Positions 13,795 through 43,619 of a stretch of DNA of 64,000 bases are shown in pieces. A model generated the notes under the pieces. The model saw nothing but the letters and a program-made list of their open reading frames with translations, was not told the origin of the DNA and did no database searches. The stretch is from assembly GCF_910596095.1 (NCBI RefSeq), contig NC_056550.1, forward strand, positions 6,348,501 to 6,412,500. The letters are read 5' to 3'. The stretch is from Thunnus maccoyii. Lineage: Eukaryota > Chordata > Actinopteri > Scombriformes > Scombridae. Both the position numbers and the translations under genes were made by a program. Positions within the stretch are counted from its first letter, which is position 1. Each line of letters starts with the position of its first letter.

Positions 13795-14400
13795 CTACAG
13801 CCATGCTAGCAGTTCTATGAGGCTGTACTTATATACAGTAGTGCTTTGAGCTAAATGCTAATTGTATATACTGTATAGTATGCTAGTATGTTTACCATGG
13901 TCACCATCTTAATTTAGCTTATTAGCACAAAACAGTTAGTCGAGCTGAGGCTACTGGGAATTATTTTTGCTGTTATTTCGTAATAAACAAAAGTACTGGA
14001 CAACTTAAATTCTTGAAAATGATGATGGTGCTAGATGAAAAGTCACCAAATCACCTGAGTTATGATTCATCCTGAGGGGAACATGAATGTGTGTACCAAA
14101 TTTATAAGCAATCCATTCAGTAGCTGTTGAGAAATAAAAAAATAAAAATAAAAATTTTCAACCCCCATGGTGGCACTAAAGGAGAAGTCAGAGGATCACC
14201 AAGGTCAGTAGGAATTATCTGGAAACCATGATTCATTCAGTAGATGTTGAGATATTACATTGGATATGTGCAAAATTTGATCTGTTGGCAGAGCTAGAAG
14301 AAAAGTCAGAGGATCATAAAAGGCAGCAGAATTCATCCTCTGAAGATCATAAATGTCTGTACAAAATTCCACAGCAATCCATCTCATAGTGGTTGAGATT
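13795..14400 (+). repeat. 'GCTAAC' interspersed repeat, long copy
   Basis: Shares ordered words with copies at 1880, 52585 and 58855: ctacagccatgctagcag, gctttgagctaaatgct, tttaccatggtcaccatctt, gctagatgaaaagtcacc, ttcatcctgaggggaacatg, gcaatccattcagtagctgt. It lies just beyond the probable 3' end of farsa. It is non-coding and shows no inverted ends. Confidence 0.75.
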
Positions 14401-14454
14401 CAATATATCAGTGTTGTCATGTTTAATATGATAAACACACAAGTCAAATTGTTT

Positions 14455-14841
14455 TGGTATTTGGAAAAAGATTTTTATTTTACTTTTATCAAATTCCAAA
14501 AGTAATATTTTCTCCTGTACAAGTAGGTCATTTGTTGTAGTAACTGAGGCAGGATGATGTAAAAAAAAAAAAGCTGTTCCTAAAAAGCAACAAAGCCAAG
14601 ACTTGCACTGATGTTTTACATGGCAGCAGAGTATTAAGTTCATATGTGTTAAAGCCTCTTCAGTTTACTGCGATCTTTCTGCTACAGTCACTTTCAGACC
14701 AACTGGTTTTACTGGCCGAGCTTGAGTTAAGAATATCTGGAGGCTGGGTGGCATTCTCAAGAGACGCAGACTTAAGGTGTTGCATGGTAAAGGTAGGGTG
14801 GCTCCATCCAAAATATTAATAATAATTATGTTGGGTGAAAC
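14455..14841 (-). other. farsa: Probable farsa 3' UTR
   Basis: On the - strand an AATAAA (tttatt at 14474-14479 on +) follows the stop by about 365 bases. Confidence 0.5.
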
Positions 14842-23432
<8,591 letters not shown>

Positions 23433-23454
23433 GCTGGGTCCCCGCTGAGCTCCA

Positions 23455-23475
23455 GAGACCGGATGTGACGCCAGT
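23455..23475 (-). promoter_or_regulatory. farsa: Probable farsa core promoter: ETS + CRE-half-like word
   Basis: accggatgtgacg at 23458-23470 joins an ETS core (CCGGAT) to TGACG, 27 bases or more upstream of the ATG at 23432. Such pairs are common in TATA-less promoters of housekeeping genes. The transcription start is not determined. Confidence 0.4.
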
Positions 23476-23894
23476 TCCGCAAAAGCCGAATTTACTCGAG
23501 TAGCGGGATGAAAGAAATGTGAAAATCAATTACCGTAAATACTTTCTTTATTTATTAATTTATTTGTTTACTTATTGCTGCAGGCGAGTGCCTCTTTTTT
23601 ATATATTTTTTAACTTTATTAACAACACTGTAATATTAGAATACAAACAACAGTACAGGGAATATTGGAGGAAAAAAAATCAAAAACACAAGCAGAAATA
23701 AAAATTGTACAATGTAAAAGATATATAATACAGAAATTAAGAGAGAAAAATAAATAAATATAACTTTAAAAAAGTGAATAAGCAATATTGCAAACCAACT
23801 TAAATCATCTGGAAATGTCCACAGTGTTTCTAAAGAGATGAGATGTCTTTGGAGTACCATAAATATTGTAAATGCAGTTTATGAGCTCTCTTTT

Positions 23895-25020
23895 TTTACC
23901 CTTGTGGAAGTTTTCATGCTTTGTTGGTTTACAGCATTGATCAGATTTAATGTGGCTTCTTTTTTTGGACACTGATCAACAGAAAAAGACCATTTGATGT
24001 CAAAGTAAAAACAGATCTCTCCTAAGTGAATTAAATCACAAATATATGATACAAACTACTTGTTTGCATAAGTATTAACCTCCTCCAAGTCAGTATTTGG
24101 TAGATGCACCTTTGGCAGCAATTCCAGCCTTGACAGAATGTGGATAAACCTCTAATGTGCTGCAGTTTTCCACCATCCTCCTTGCCAGACTGCATCAGCT
24201 CTGTCAGGTTGCATGGGGATTGAATGAAGCTTTTTTTCCGAGTCTAGCCACTAATTCTGGATTATGTTGAGATCTGGACTCAGTATATTAAAATTGTTTG
24301 TTTGAAGCGTAGCCTTGGCTTCATTGCCTTCCTGGAAAACAAATCTTCTCCATAGCATCAGGTTTTCCTCTGTATTTTGCTGCATTTATTTTACCCTCAC
24401 AAGCCATCTAGGGCCTGCTGATGAGAAGCGTCTCGCCATCATATTTCTCACTGGGGATGCTGTGTTTATAATGATGAGCAGTGTTTAGCTCAAAAAGCAC
24501 AATTTAGGTCTTATTGGAACATAGAAGCTTCTTCCAGCTGACTTCAGTCTCCCATGTGCCTTCTGGCATGCCGTGGCCCAGATATCATGTGAGTCTCTCT
24601 CATGAAGGTCTAAATGTTGTAAAACTGTCTGCACAGTCTCAGTAGCTCACAACTCCCTCAGTCTCATTCTCGCACTCAGTTATCAAGGACGGTCTGCTCA
24701 AGGCAGATTTACAGCTGAGCCGCACTCACTCTCCATTTCTACATGCTTGATTTAACCGGAAGTTGGCTGTTTAGTGACTTAATGTTCTTGTATCTATTCC
24801 AACTTCTGCTATTCAATCACCTTCTAGATACAGCTGTATTTATACTGCAATCAATGAAACCCCATGACAACACACAAGTGAGTGCACAAGCCATGATTCA
24901 GGTGTGTCACATTAAAGGGGGCAAATACTTTGACATTACAGGATCTTTCTCTGCTCAGTGTCAAAAATCCACATTATATCTACTTTGATACTTTAAGTAA
25001 AAAACTAACTAAAGACCTCT
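23895..25020 (-). mobile_element. Second decayed Tc1-like transposon, transposase sense on -
   Basis: Left part gatttaatgtggcttctttt, cactgatcaacagaaaaaga, tttgcataagtattaacctc and right part agggggcaaatactttgaca, tcagtgtcaaaaatccacat mirror each other and match the element at 5190-6834. The middle carries antisense transposase words ('tagatgcacctttggcagca', 'cttcttccagctgacttcag', 'aaggacggtctgctcaaggc'). At about 1.1 kb it has internal deletions. It sits between the farsa promoter and the ilf3 3' end. Confidence 0.75.
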
Positions 25021-25139
25021 TTTCAAACTAAAAATGTATTAATACAGACACACACATCATTACACATTAACAGGAACAAATCCTACCCAATTAAAAAATA
25101 CATTGAGCTGGATTTCAACATCAGAATGTAAGTGTATTT

Positions 25140-25728
25140 TCCAGTAACCTCCAAAAAGATTTTATTAAAATAACTAAATCACATTAGGTAAATTACAAAA
25201 GAAGCAAAAGTTACACGCAATGATGAAAAGAACAAGCTAACAGAGTCTATTTAAATGTTACAAAAATACAACAGCCTTTGTAGTTTAAAACTACAACATT
25301 TGACTAGTTACACATGAGGGGAAAAAAAACAAAACAACAAAAAAAAACCTGCCGTTGCCACACAACTCTATAAAGCAGGAAACCAAGTCAGAGCAGGTGA
25401 GTAATTTGTAGCATCAGACTTCATATTTAGTGATGAGGACTGGTAGCATAGATTTTAAAAAAAACAAAAAAAAACAAGAAAAACCTAAAAACACAAGACT
25501 GAGCACTGACCAGACCACTGAAACAGACCACTAAATTCAGCCACAACTCAGCTCCGACATCTTTTTGCCCACATGTGCCACACAGAAACCAAAAAGCACA
25601 TAAACAGCAAACATGGAAAAGACAAGAGAGCACAGGCAAGCCATCAATCGCTTTCTTTGGAGAAGGCTTGAGACACTGATGCTGGGGGTGCTTGGTGCCG
25701 ACGATTCACAAACGAGATTGATAACAGT
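25140..25728 (-). other. ilf3: Probable ilf3 (NF110 form) 3' UTR
   Basis: Follows the distal stop codon. An AATAAA on the - strand (tttatt at 25161-25166 on +) predicts an end near 25140, just outside the Tc1-like relic. Confidence 0.45.
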
Positions 25729-35486
<9,758 letters not shown>

Positions 35487-35495
35487 CGGGGGAGG

Positions 35496-38155
35496 CTAGG
35501 GGTGAAAAGAAGAAAGATCATGAATAAAGAAGAAATACCAGAGGGGTTCTGAACACACCACACATTATGACATTGTGGTCTTAGTGCATGACAAAAACAT
35601 TCAGGAGAGGTGTTTTTAACTCTGTCACAAAGCAAAGCAAAACCTGACATCTACTTCTGATAATGCATTAAGCCCCCCCCATCTGTACTGCAAGAATTAA
35701 ACAACCAGTCATACTATTTATACAACAGAGGCCTTTCTCATGAAGCAGGATTACCAAGCTACCTAGATACCTATCAGAGAGAAATCTGAAAAATGTTCCA
35801 GATTTTAACTAACTTGATTAATGTTGCTTATCTGGTCAACCTGAAGCTTTTCTCAAGATTAAACGGTTCCACTCAAATCTACTGACAATCCTACTTTCTC
35901 TGTCACTCCCTTGTCCTTGATAAATTAAAAATGCTGAATACACAAGGTCTCATGTCTAGGCCAAGCTTCTAACACCAGTGATTACAAAAGCAAGCCGAGT
36001 GTGTGTACAGGCAGCCAGAGCCAATTTAGAGGAGAGCAGTGATGTGGAAGCTGCAGCGTGTGTTCCTAAAAGCCCGGGGCAGACTGGGATGACAAAAAGG
36101 CTGGCACCAGTCCTGTGACTTAAATTAGATGTGACATATTTATTTGTCCTGTTAACAGAGTTATTTAACAAAAAGGCCAGTGTGTCCTGTACTGTGCTTG
36201 TCTGCCTGTCTCAGACATATACACCAGTAACACAGAGACACATAACCACAAATAATATTGAAAATTCATTTAAATACCATTGTTGTTGTAGAGACGGTGG
36301 TGACTCTTATATCCAGTGAATGACCGTGTTACAAAAGGGATTCCCAGCAGCAGATGACAATGTTGCAGTCCGTCTCTACAGAGGGAAAAACACACATTAA
36401 AAAAAAGATGAATAGCAGAAGTCAAATGACACTGTGGGCAAATCTGCAGCCAACTGAAAACTACACCAAAACCACAAAAGATAAATGGATGGCACACATA
36501 TTTGATTTAAAGCAATTTCTGTGAATGTGCAATATGTTTACTAAACATTCCTAAGGCAAATAACACTGAAAAGGGTAAAACACTTCACATTCAGTCACTG
36601 AAGAATCTTTGTTTATCTCTCAGTGAAATAAAGTATTCACCAGCTGTAGCAATGGATGATTGTGATGAAGCAGATTTCAAATACACAGGCCGATTCATGT
36701 GTTCATATTTCTAGCAGACGTAGACATAATCTTAAAATACACTATGTGTAATAGTAAGGGGGCAGTGCTACTAGAAAGTGGAGCATGCTGTGCAGAGGTC
36801 ATCCCAATCAGCTTCATGGATGACTGACTGTTCATCTGTGTTGTCTCAAATGACGTGAGGGTGACTGCTACTGTCTAAATACATCGTAGTGATGTGATCA
36901 GGATGAAATAGTGGTGTAGAGACGGAAGGAAGGACATCTCTAGTGCAAACTTTTAAGTCCCCCTCCACTCAAAAATATGTTCTTCTTCTTGTTCCTTCAG
37001 TTGGATGTTTGTGCTTCACTGTGCAGAATCATGTATGTGCAGTTTGATACCAGAAGGCTGTTTTCACATTAATCTGCCTAAAGTGGAAAGTTTTTCTGTG
37101 CTCATTAAAAATCCGGTTTTATGGGGTGGGCCTGTGTACATGGTTTGTGATATTACAACTAGTTTTGAAGCCAATTCTGGGCCAATATTCAACTTACACA
37201 AATGTGATGTGGAAACTTGAAGCCTCCAGTGCACAAACACTGACAATGGACTTTACAGTAAAGTTTAAAATAAAGAGATTCTTGAATTTTTAAATGAGGG
37301 AGAGGGAGATTAAATAATTTTAAGAAGTTTAACGTGGTAATTATACTTTTTTGTGGAAAACCCATATCAGACACATGTTATTGCTCCATGCAGAGTATTT
37401 TTGTATGTCTTAGCACTTGCCTGGAGAGGATCTTTAAGATCATTCACAGCACTACTGAACACTACTGGAACAATCTAGGTTTTGTTGTTTGTCTTTTTGC
37501 AGCAACCAAAGCAAATGCATAAGCATTACCCGTGTGTTTATTTTTCAGTCATCAAGTTACTGAAGTGTGACCTGCTGTTGTAATCAAAGACCTACAAGCT
37601 AATGTTGCACCTGTTAAACTCCACTTTTATTCCAGGAGGAAAATAGAGCTATTAACAGGTGGCCTATGACATTTAGACCTTACAGCTTCATGGGGGAATT
37701 TAAAAACAGACGCCATTTTAATGCAATCCAAAAGCTGAGTGTCGACTACAGTCAGCTTCCAACCCCCACAAAAAGCCGTCGTTTAAACCTGCGACGCGCC
37801 GACATGCTCACCAAACCACAGCACAAAAGAATATCAACTAACTATCATGTTTGTCAGCTGTGGAACTACACAGAAGTGAAAATATGCGATTGGGAAGTCT
37901 GTATCTATTTGGATATTAGTGTGTTGCCAATCAGGCACCAAAATGGTCGAGGAGACAAGACTGACACCCCATTGAATGTTCAGCTACAGTTAGCGCTTTA
38001 GCTTAGCCGAACAAAGCCAAATGGAGCCATTTCCCGAGCGCTTATAAACAAGTTATTATACACCAGAGAGCTTCGTCAGTTTCCTTGGCGCTCAGTGTCC
38101 AACTAACGTTTAATTATAATTACATTAAGGGGTGAAACTACATGTTTCTTTCTTA
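35496..38155. other. ilf3: ilf3 first intron
   Basis: 2.66 kb without a supportable gene. Open frames such as those near 36970-37220 and 37666-38001 lack domains and splice support. Confidence 0.55.
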
Positions 38156-38156
38156 C

Positions 38157-38240
38157 CGTGGTGTCGATTCTGCTAATGGACGGCGCTGCGCTGCACGCTA
38201 GTAGCTCCCGGTCTGGACAGCAGCAGGAGTACTGCGAACG
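38157..38240 (-). other. ilf3: ilf3 5' non-coding exon (approximate upstream limit)
   Basis: Donor GGTAAGAAAG on the - strand (GT at 38156-38155) closes a CpG-rich segment and pairs with the acceptor ccccTAG before 35495, nine bases upstream of the start codon. The resulting 2.66-kb first intron matches the known layout of vertebrate ILF3 with a non-coding first exon. The transcription start is estimated, not observed. Confidence 0.6.
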
Positions 38241-38345
38241 GAAACGCCCACGATGTGAAAAACGACGATGCTCATTGGACGGAAAGTTGCATTCGACTGG
38301 AATCTCAGCCAATCGAAAAAAGGGGGTACCGAAAGTGGGGCGTGT
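38240..38345 (-). promoter_or_regulatory. ilf3: Probable ilf3 promoter with two CCAAT boxes
   Basis: CpG-richer than its surroundings. CCAAT words occur in opposite orientations at 38274-38278 (attgg on +, so CCAAT on -) and 38309-38313 (ccaat on +). This spacing is compatible with NF-Y sites just upstream of a TATA-less start. There is no TATA box in the expected place. Confidence 0.45.
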
Positions 38346-39084
38346 CTAGTGATGGTGGTGAATTGAATGGTCCACCTTTCAACAAGCATGGCTGTAGTTA
38401 GTATGCTGCAAGAATTTTTAAAGAAATCTGATTTTATGGCCTACCTTTACTGCCTACCTTTTCTAAGTTTATATTTATTTATTTTTATTTTTTATTACTT
38501 TTACCCTATGTCCCGTTACCATATTGAGTGTATCAACCAATTGAGAGTGAAGTCATGCCTGTGATGTTATCTTTATTTCATTTTGATGACTAAGTGTTTT
38601 TTGTTATTGTTTCAATGTCACATGATGTAAGTGATGCTTTCTATAAATAAAGAGATGAAAAAAACAAGCCTGACTGCTTTTTACTCAGCATATTTACAGA
38701 TATAAACAAGCCTAACTTCTTGTTGTTGTTGTTGTTTTTTACAAAGGAGGTTAAACAGTACATTGATTCAATTCAATTTTCCTCTAATCCAAAGGCTGGA
38801 TACCTGTTACCTGTTGTTTTTTACTTTTCTTCTGCAAACCATAAGATAAATATTTTTTATTTTTTAATCATTTTGTGGAAGAAGAAAATTGTAGTTGTTT
38901 TATATGTCACTAAAGAAAGAAAAAAAACAGCTGGACTCTGCCAGCTGAGTCTTTCAATGTCATTTAGGGTCTGCTTGGCTGATCATGTCGACTGTTTACA
39001 AGATCTGTAACACTGTAGGAACCATTATATTACGTTAAGCTTTTCTTATCTTTTACAATATTACTTATTATAGTATTACTATGT

Positions 39085-39675
39085 CATGTGAATGCCATCC
39101 ACCATTTTCATCCAGTGGTTCAGGTCCAAGATGGGAGTCATTTTTATTTCCATTGGCAATCTTACTTCTAAGCAAGTCAGTATGGCCTGTGGAGTTCCAC
39201 AAAGATCAATACTTGTCACCTTTATATTCAATCTGTACATACTATCAGGTTTATCAAAACAAGATAAGATACCATACTTATGCAGATGATACTTACGTTC
39301 CTCTTTCACTGAATAACTATGGTCCCATTGACACACAATATGGGACCATGCACATCAGCACATTGCACAAATTAATGACTGGACATGCCAGAATGATACC
39401 TATCGAAATAAAGTCAAAACTGAGGCGCATTGCCCACAATGGAATATAGAAAATCATTGCACATCTTCACTCTTCTCATCTAACTCTAAAGAAAGTGAAT
39501 AAGCATGTTTCCCAGAATGTTGAACTATCGCTTTAAATCTAAACCTAAAACCTACCTGTACACACATTCTGTGTGTTTTTTTTATTCTAATCTTATCTTA
39601 CATATTTTATGTACTTTGTAAAGCACTTTGACCAGTCGCTGTGTATGAAATGTGCTATATGTTTAACAGCACAAG
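39085..39675 (+). mobile_element. L2-like LINE fragment (reverse transcriptase part plus 3' end)
   Basis: Contains, in more than one frame, VSMACGVPQRSILVTFIFNL and YADDTYVPLSLNN. These are the 'GVPQGS.LGP.LF' and 'YADD' blocks of a non-LTR reverse transcriptase, here separated by small deletions or frameshifts. The end at 39600-39665 (cttatgta-like, gtaaagcactttgacc, gaaatgtgctatat) resembles an L2 3' end. It lies between the 3' sides of ptger1 and ilf3's upstream region and is not functional. Confidence 0.7.
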
Positions 39676-39779
39676 GTCTCATGTCCAAATATAGCTGCAT
39701 ATAGGAAATCTTACCAAATTTTGACAAAGATGTAAAATATGATGCAAATTATAAACAAGAATGAGATGAAATATTAACA

Positions 39780-40613
39780 GGCAACCATTTATTATGTCAT
39801 TTTACATTCCCTTTTCTTGACAATATCACATTCATTTAGCTTTTTGCAACAGATAGCTTCACTTCAGTCCCCATACACTCGGGGAAAATACTGTAGATAT
39901 ATTCACAGACACGCAATAAAGACACACATTCACATTCATGTCACAGCACTACATTGGACACACGCGGGATATTTTTCACATCTTCAAGCTGAGGTAAAAG
40001 CACAGCCTTTTCTTTTGCTCTCTTGTGTGAGCATTTACACAAGTCATTGACTTTTACATTATGTCAGAGAACAAAACGAATATAACGTTTACAGACAAAA
40101 CTTTTGTGGTGAGATGTTTGCTTCAAGACTAGATACAGTCTTCTCTTCAGCAAAAGTTAACATATTATACTCCAACCAACAAAATATATATTTTAAAATT
40201 TACAGTACGTCTGCTCTCACAGAGGACAGACTACATTGCAAACGTGTCCTGCATACAGGCCATATTGCATACACTATTAGCAGTTTATAATGAGCTGGGG
40301 ATTTTTCCCTTTCTGGTGTAACACTGGCTCATACATACAACAACCTAAGAGGTTATCATCAGCCAGTCAATTATATTTTAAACAATTCTTAACCACTTGG
40401 GATCCCATCACATAATAATTCATACACACAAACCAAGGTGACTCTCTTTCCCACCAGCCAAGAGAGTAATGTATTTTCATTTGGGACCTTTTAACACTGA
40501 AGTCTGATCCAGATGTTTGGCTCCTGGGTTCAGTGCTGATCCCGCTGTCAAGTGACAGAGAATCCCTTGAAGACTGATAGATGCCAGTTTTTCTATCTTC
40601 CTCTATAAGTCCC
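39780..40613 (-). other. Probable ptger1 3' UTR
   Basis: Extends from the stop at 40614-40616 to an AATAAA on the - strand (tttatt at 39788-39793). Open frames here are shadows. Confidence 0.45.
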
Positions 40614-43572
40614 TTAAATCTTATTAGCACTGCTCTTCTCTGAGTTCTGAAAGGAGCTGACATCCCAGCGGACGGAAAAGAACTTGCTTCCCTTGAAACT
40701 GGCCTGCCTTCTAGTGATGCGGTAGATCTTCCTGAGGATGGCGCGTCGCAGCAGAATATAGACCCACGGGTCCAGGATCTGGTTACAGGTTGCCATCCTG
40801 ACACCCGTCACCATCAGGCTCCTATAAGTGTCTATGTCACTGTTTAGGGAGCCACTGTAGGACCGTGTGGCTGATATCAGTCCAAAGATCTAAAAACAAC
40901 CAAAGAAACAGCTTTAGGCTCATCCTGTAGCACCTAATAAAATAAAAACAAATAGATAGCAGTGATGATGAAATATTTCATGTAATAGATGTTTGTTTTT
41001 TGGCTGTGCTAATACTTTATTGCAAATATGCTTTTGTTCACAACCGACATGTTACATCCTTTTCAAGCTTACACCCTGAAAAATCTGGGATATTTCTGCA
41101 GTGTGACATTATTATGAGCTCAAAATGTTTGACCAAATAATGGAAACAAATTGTGATGCATTTATGCAGTTCATACATCTGTTGAGCAAATGCATTAAAT
41201 TTAATGAATTAATTAACTAAGAACCATAATGTGTTCCTTTTTTTTTTTTTCTGTGCAAAAAATATCTGTGATTCATGATAATAGCAATACTGTTTAGCCC
41301 CTTCATCCGCACTGATCTGGCGATGCGTCATTACAACCTCATGCTGTTCAGCCAAACATTGCTTCCACCCGCAGAACTTTATTATCTGGTAGAGACCTCA
41401 CCCTTGGTATTTTTGGGACCTCAAGATCCCAAAAATACCAAATATGTCAGTCTGACATCTTTGGAAATGTGAATTAAATTATACACACGACATCAAGAAT
41501 ATGTCAGCTTGATAGAATGGTGCAGCTATTAAAATCACTGAGTCTTAGGTTTGAATATTTCACGTAGTGTAAACACCATATATCTTCAATGGAGAGGTGA
41601 AACATGCTGATAAAGAATATATGTATATGATACTGTCAGACAGCAAAGAGATGATTTTTCCAACAAGAAAAATCTGCATGTTAGGGGTTAAAATGTTGTT
41701 TGACAGTATAAGAAAATAAATTTCTTAGGCAGCTGCTGTAAGCCACCAGGAATGCTCAATAAATTAAACAAACTCTTCTCTGGGTCAATATTATCACTGA
41801 CAGAGCACTCTGTCAGTGCTCAGTAATGTGAGTTTAAATAAGATCATTCTCTGATAGGCACGAGTGATAACATAAATAATGGTGAAGCTACTTAAGTCAT
41901 TTGGAATGATCATGAAATTCAATTGTTTCCTGCTGCTCTGAACATCTTTCTGTGATGAAACGCTATGAGCTGTCCCTTCTTAGTTTTGACAGTCAGACTA
42001 AACTGTGTATCACTGTGTGGAGTTATAAGCACGACATAACTGGAATGTTTCAATCTTTAATAGTTTAGGTCTGTTAATTTACTTTGTTCTTTTGGTATTA
42101 AATTATAACTGTAAAATTATACCAAAGTTCTGTTATTAGCAGTCAAACAGCTACTAATGACCTGGAGTGTTAGCTATCTAAATGACGTCAGAGACTGTAG
42201 CTAACTAATCAACAAACCACTTCATCTGACATGAGCGAGCGCTCAGTTTTAATAAAAGCTGCACGAATATGAATAAGATTTGTCTTGTTTTTCATGAACA
42301 TCTTTCATTTCATGGGCGCATACAGAGAATTTGAGAAAATGATATAGTTTTGTCATGCATTTTAATGGAATTAATTATTTCCCTTAAACATAATGTCATG
42401 TTTATGGTGGTGTATTGACATGTTTATCTAAATTTTTAAAAAGTAATCAAAGTTGTTTGCAATTTCCTAAAAAATTAGTAAATTTGATAAAGTTAATTTC
42501 CTTTTCCCCTTTTAACACTGATCTGTGATTTGAGAAATCAGACACAACACATATACCCTATCCATACAGTGACATTTAATCATATTAAAATATGCCTGTT
42601 TTTAGTGTGATTAAATGTCTGTTAGATAACACAAGGCGTTGGTGCAACACATTTTCACTTTTTTCCCAATCTGATCCACCCCAAACTCACCAGCAGAGGG
42701 CTCCAGCAGATGCAGGAGGTGACCATGATGCCAACCAGCTGGACCACCATCTCAGTGTCATGCGACCTAGCCGAGCTGCGTCGGGAGCTGGGCTTCTTCT
42801 TTAGCCTTGCTCTAACTAGCGTGATCCCACTGATGGTGTTACACACAAAGGCCGAGGCCAGAGAGCTCAAAGCCAGTCCAGAGAACAGCATGACAAAGGC
42901 CAGATCAGTCGCTTTAGTGCCCTCCATCACCCTAATGAAGCACCATGTCCCTGGGTGTTGGTGAGTGTAGGCACCCAAACTGAAGAAGGGCAAAAGGGCC
43001 ACACATAAAGCCAGTAGCCAGATCAGGGCCAGTGCTATCTTTGTCCTTGCTGTGGTCACCAGCCGAGCGTGCAGCAGAGGCCTTGTGACACCCAGACAGC
43101 GCTCAGCAGCCATGGCACAGCCCAGGAAGAGTGGGCACAAGCCAAAGAACACCATGCAACTCCCCAGAAACAGACAAGAGGGGTCAGGATCACCCGAAGG
43201 ATCATCTCGAAAGGTGGGGACTGGATCAGTCCCAGTGGACTCAATGCCTGCTGAGTATCTTCTCAGCACGAGGGCTCCGGGGATAACATGTCCAGCCAGG
43301 TCAGTAGCCACCAGGGAGCTGGCAAAGAGCAGGAAAGTGGCCTTTGAGCGTCTACGGAAGCGGTTGTAAGCCTTGGCAAGAATGACGAGGGCCACCACAT
43401 TGAACACAATGCCCAGAGTCATGGAGATGCCAGCAGCTGCGGGAGTGCTCAGTGGACGGGTGGTATTATGGGTTACGGCTGCCACCTCAGGCTCCTGCAC
43501 CATGGTGGTGTGGTTAGAGAGGGGAAAGGAGGCAATAATGCCCGAGGTGTTGTAGTGCTGCATTGCCAACAT
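40614..43572 (-). CDS. ptger1: Prostaglandin E2 receptor EP1 subtype (ptger1-type), two coding exons, 385 aa
   Basis: Seven-helix receptor of the plasma membrane that binds prostaglandin E2 and, in the EP1 subtype, raises calcium through Gq-type coupling. Exons 42691-43572 and 40614-40889 join in phase 0 at a GT-AG intron at the end of helix 6 (CICWSPLL/IFGLISATRSYSG). An intron there is usual for prostanoid receptors. Three N-glycosylation sequons precede helix 1 (NTS, NHT, NTT). EP1-like blocks: ATDLAGHVIPGALVLR (helix 2), GSCMVFFGLCPLFLGCAMAA with ERCLGVTRP (helix 3, ERC in place of DRY), PGTWCFI in loop 2, MVVQLVGIMVTSCICWSP (helix 6) and helix 7 R-MATCNQILDPWVYILL with the conserved ligand-contacting Arg. 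Start taken at ATG 43572; 43563 is a second in-frame ATG. Teleosts have several ptger1 copies, and I cannot say which letter suffix applies. Confidence 0.93.
41404..41441. repeat. Perfect inverted repeat in ptger1 intron
   Basis: ttggtatttttggga (41404-41418) and tcccaaaaataccaa (41427-41441): 15-base perfect arms, 8-base loop. Confidence 0.9.
41795..41818. repeat. Second inverted repeat in ptger1 intron
   Basis: cactgacagag (41795-41805) and ctctgtcagtg (41808-41818): 11-base perfect arms with a 2-base loop. Confidence 0.9.
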
Positions 43573-43619
43573 CACTGCTGGGCTCCGGGCCTGATGTGGT
43601 TCCTTTGTCTGAGAAGGTG
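43573..43619 (-). other. ptger1: ptger1 5' UTR part of the first coding exon
   Basis: A pyrimidine-rich acceptor (tttcttttccctctcag on -) ends at 43620, implying an upstream non-coding exon that I could not place. Confidence 0.4.

Noticed and set aside
23636..23860. Hydrophobic 74-codon frame on -
   Set aside because: AT-rich low-complexity sequence upstream of farsa; Phe/Leu/Ile content comes from T-rich runs.
40367..40804. 145-codon open frame on -
   Set aside because: Out of frame with the ptger1 second exon, whose true frame is fixed by DPWVYILLR and ends at 40614.
42710..43555. Several open frames on + opposite ptger1
   Set aside because: Shadows of the GC-rich receptor exon; no domain and no splice support.
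43573..43575. GTG as the ptger1 start codon
   Set aside because: An ATG follows directly at 43572; a GTG start is not expected in a vertebrate nuclear gene.
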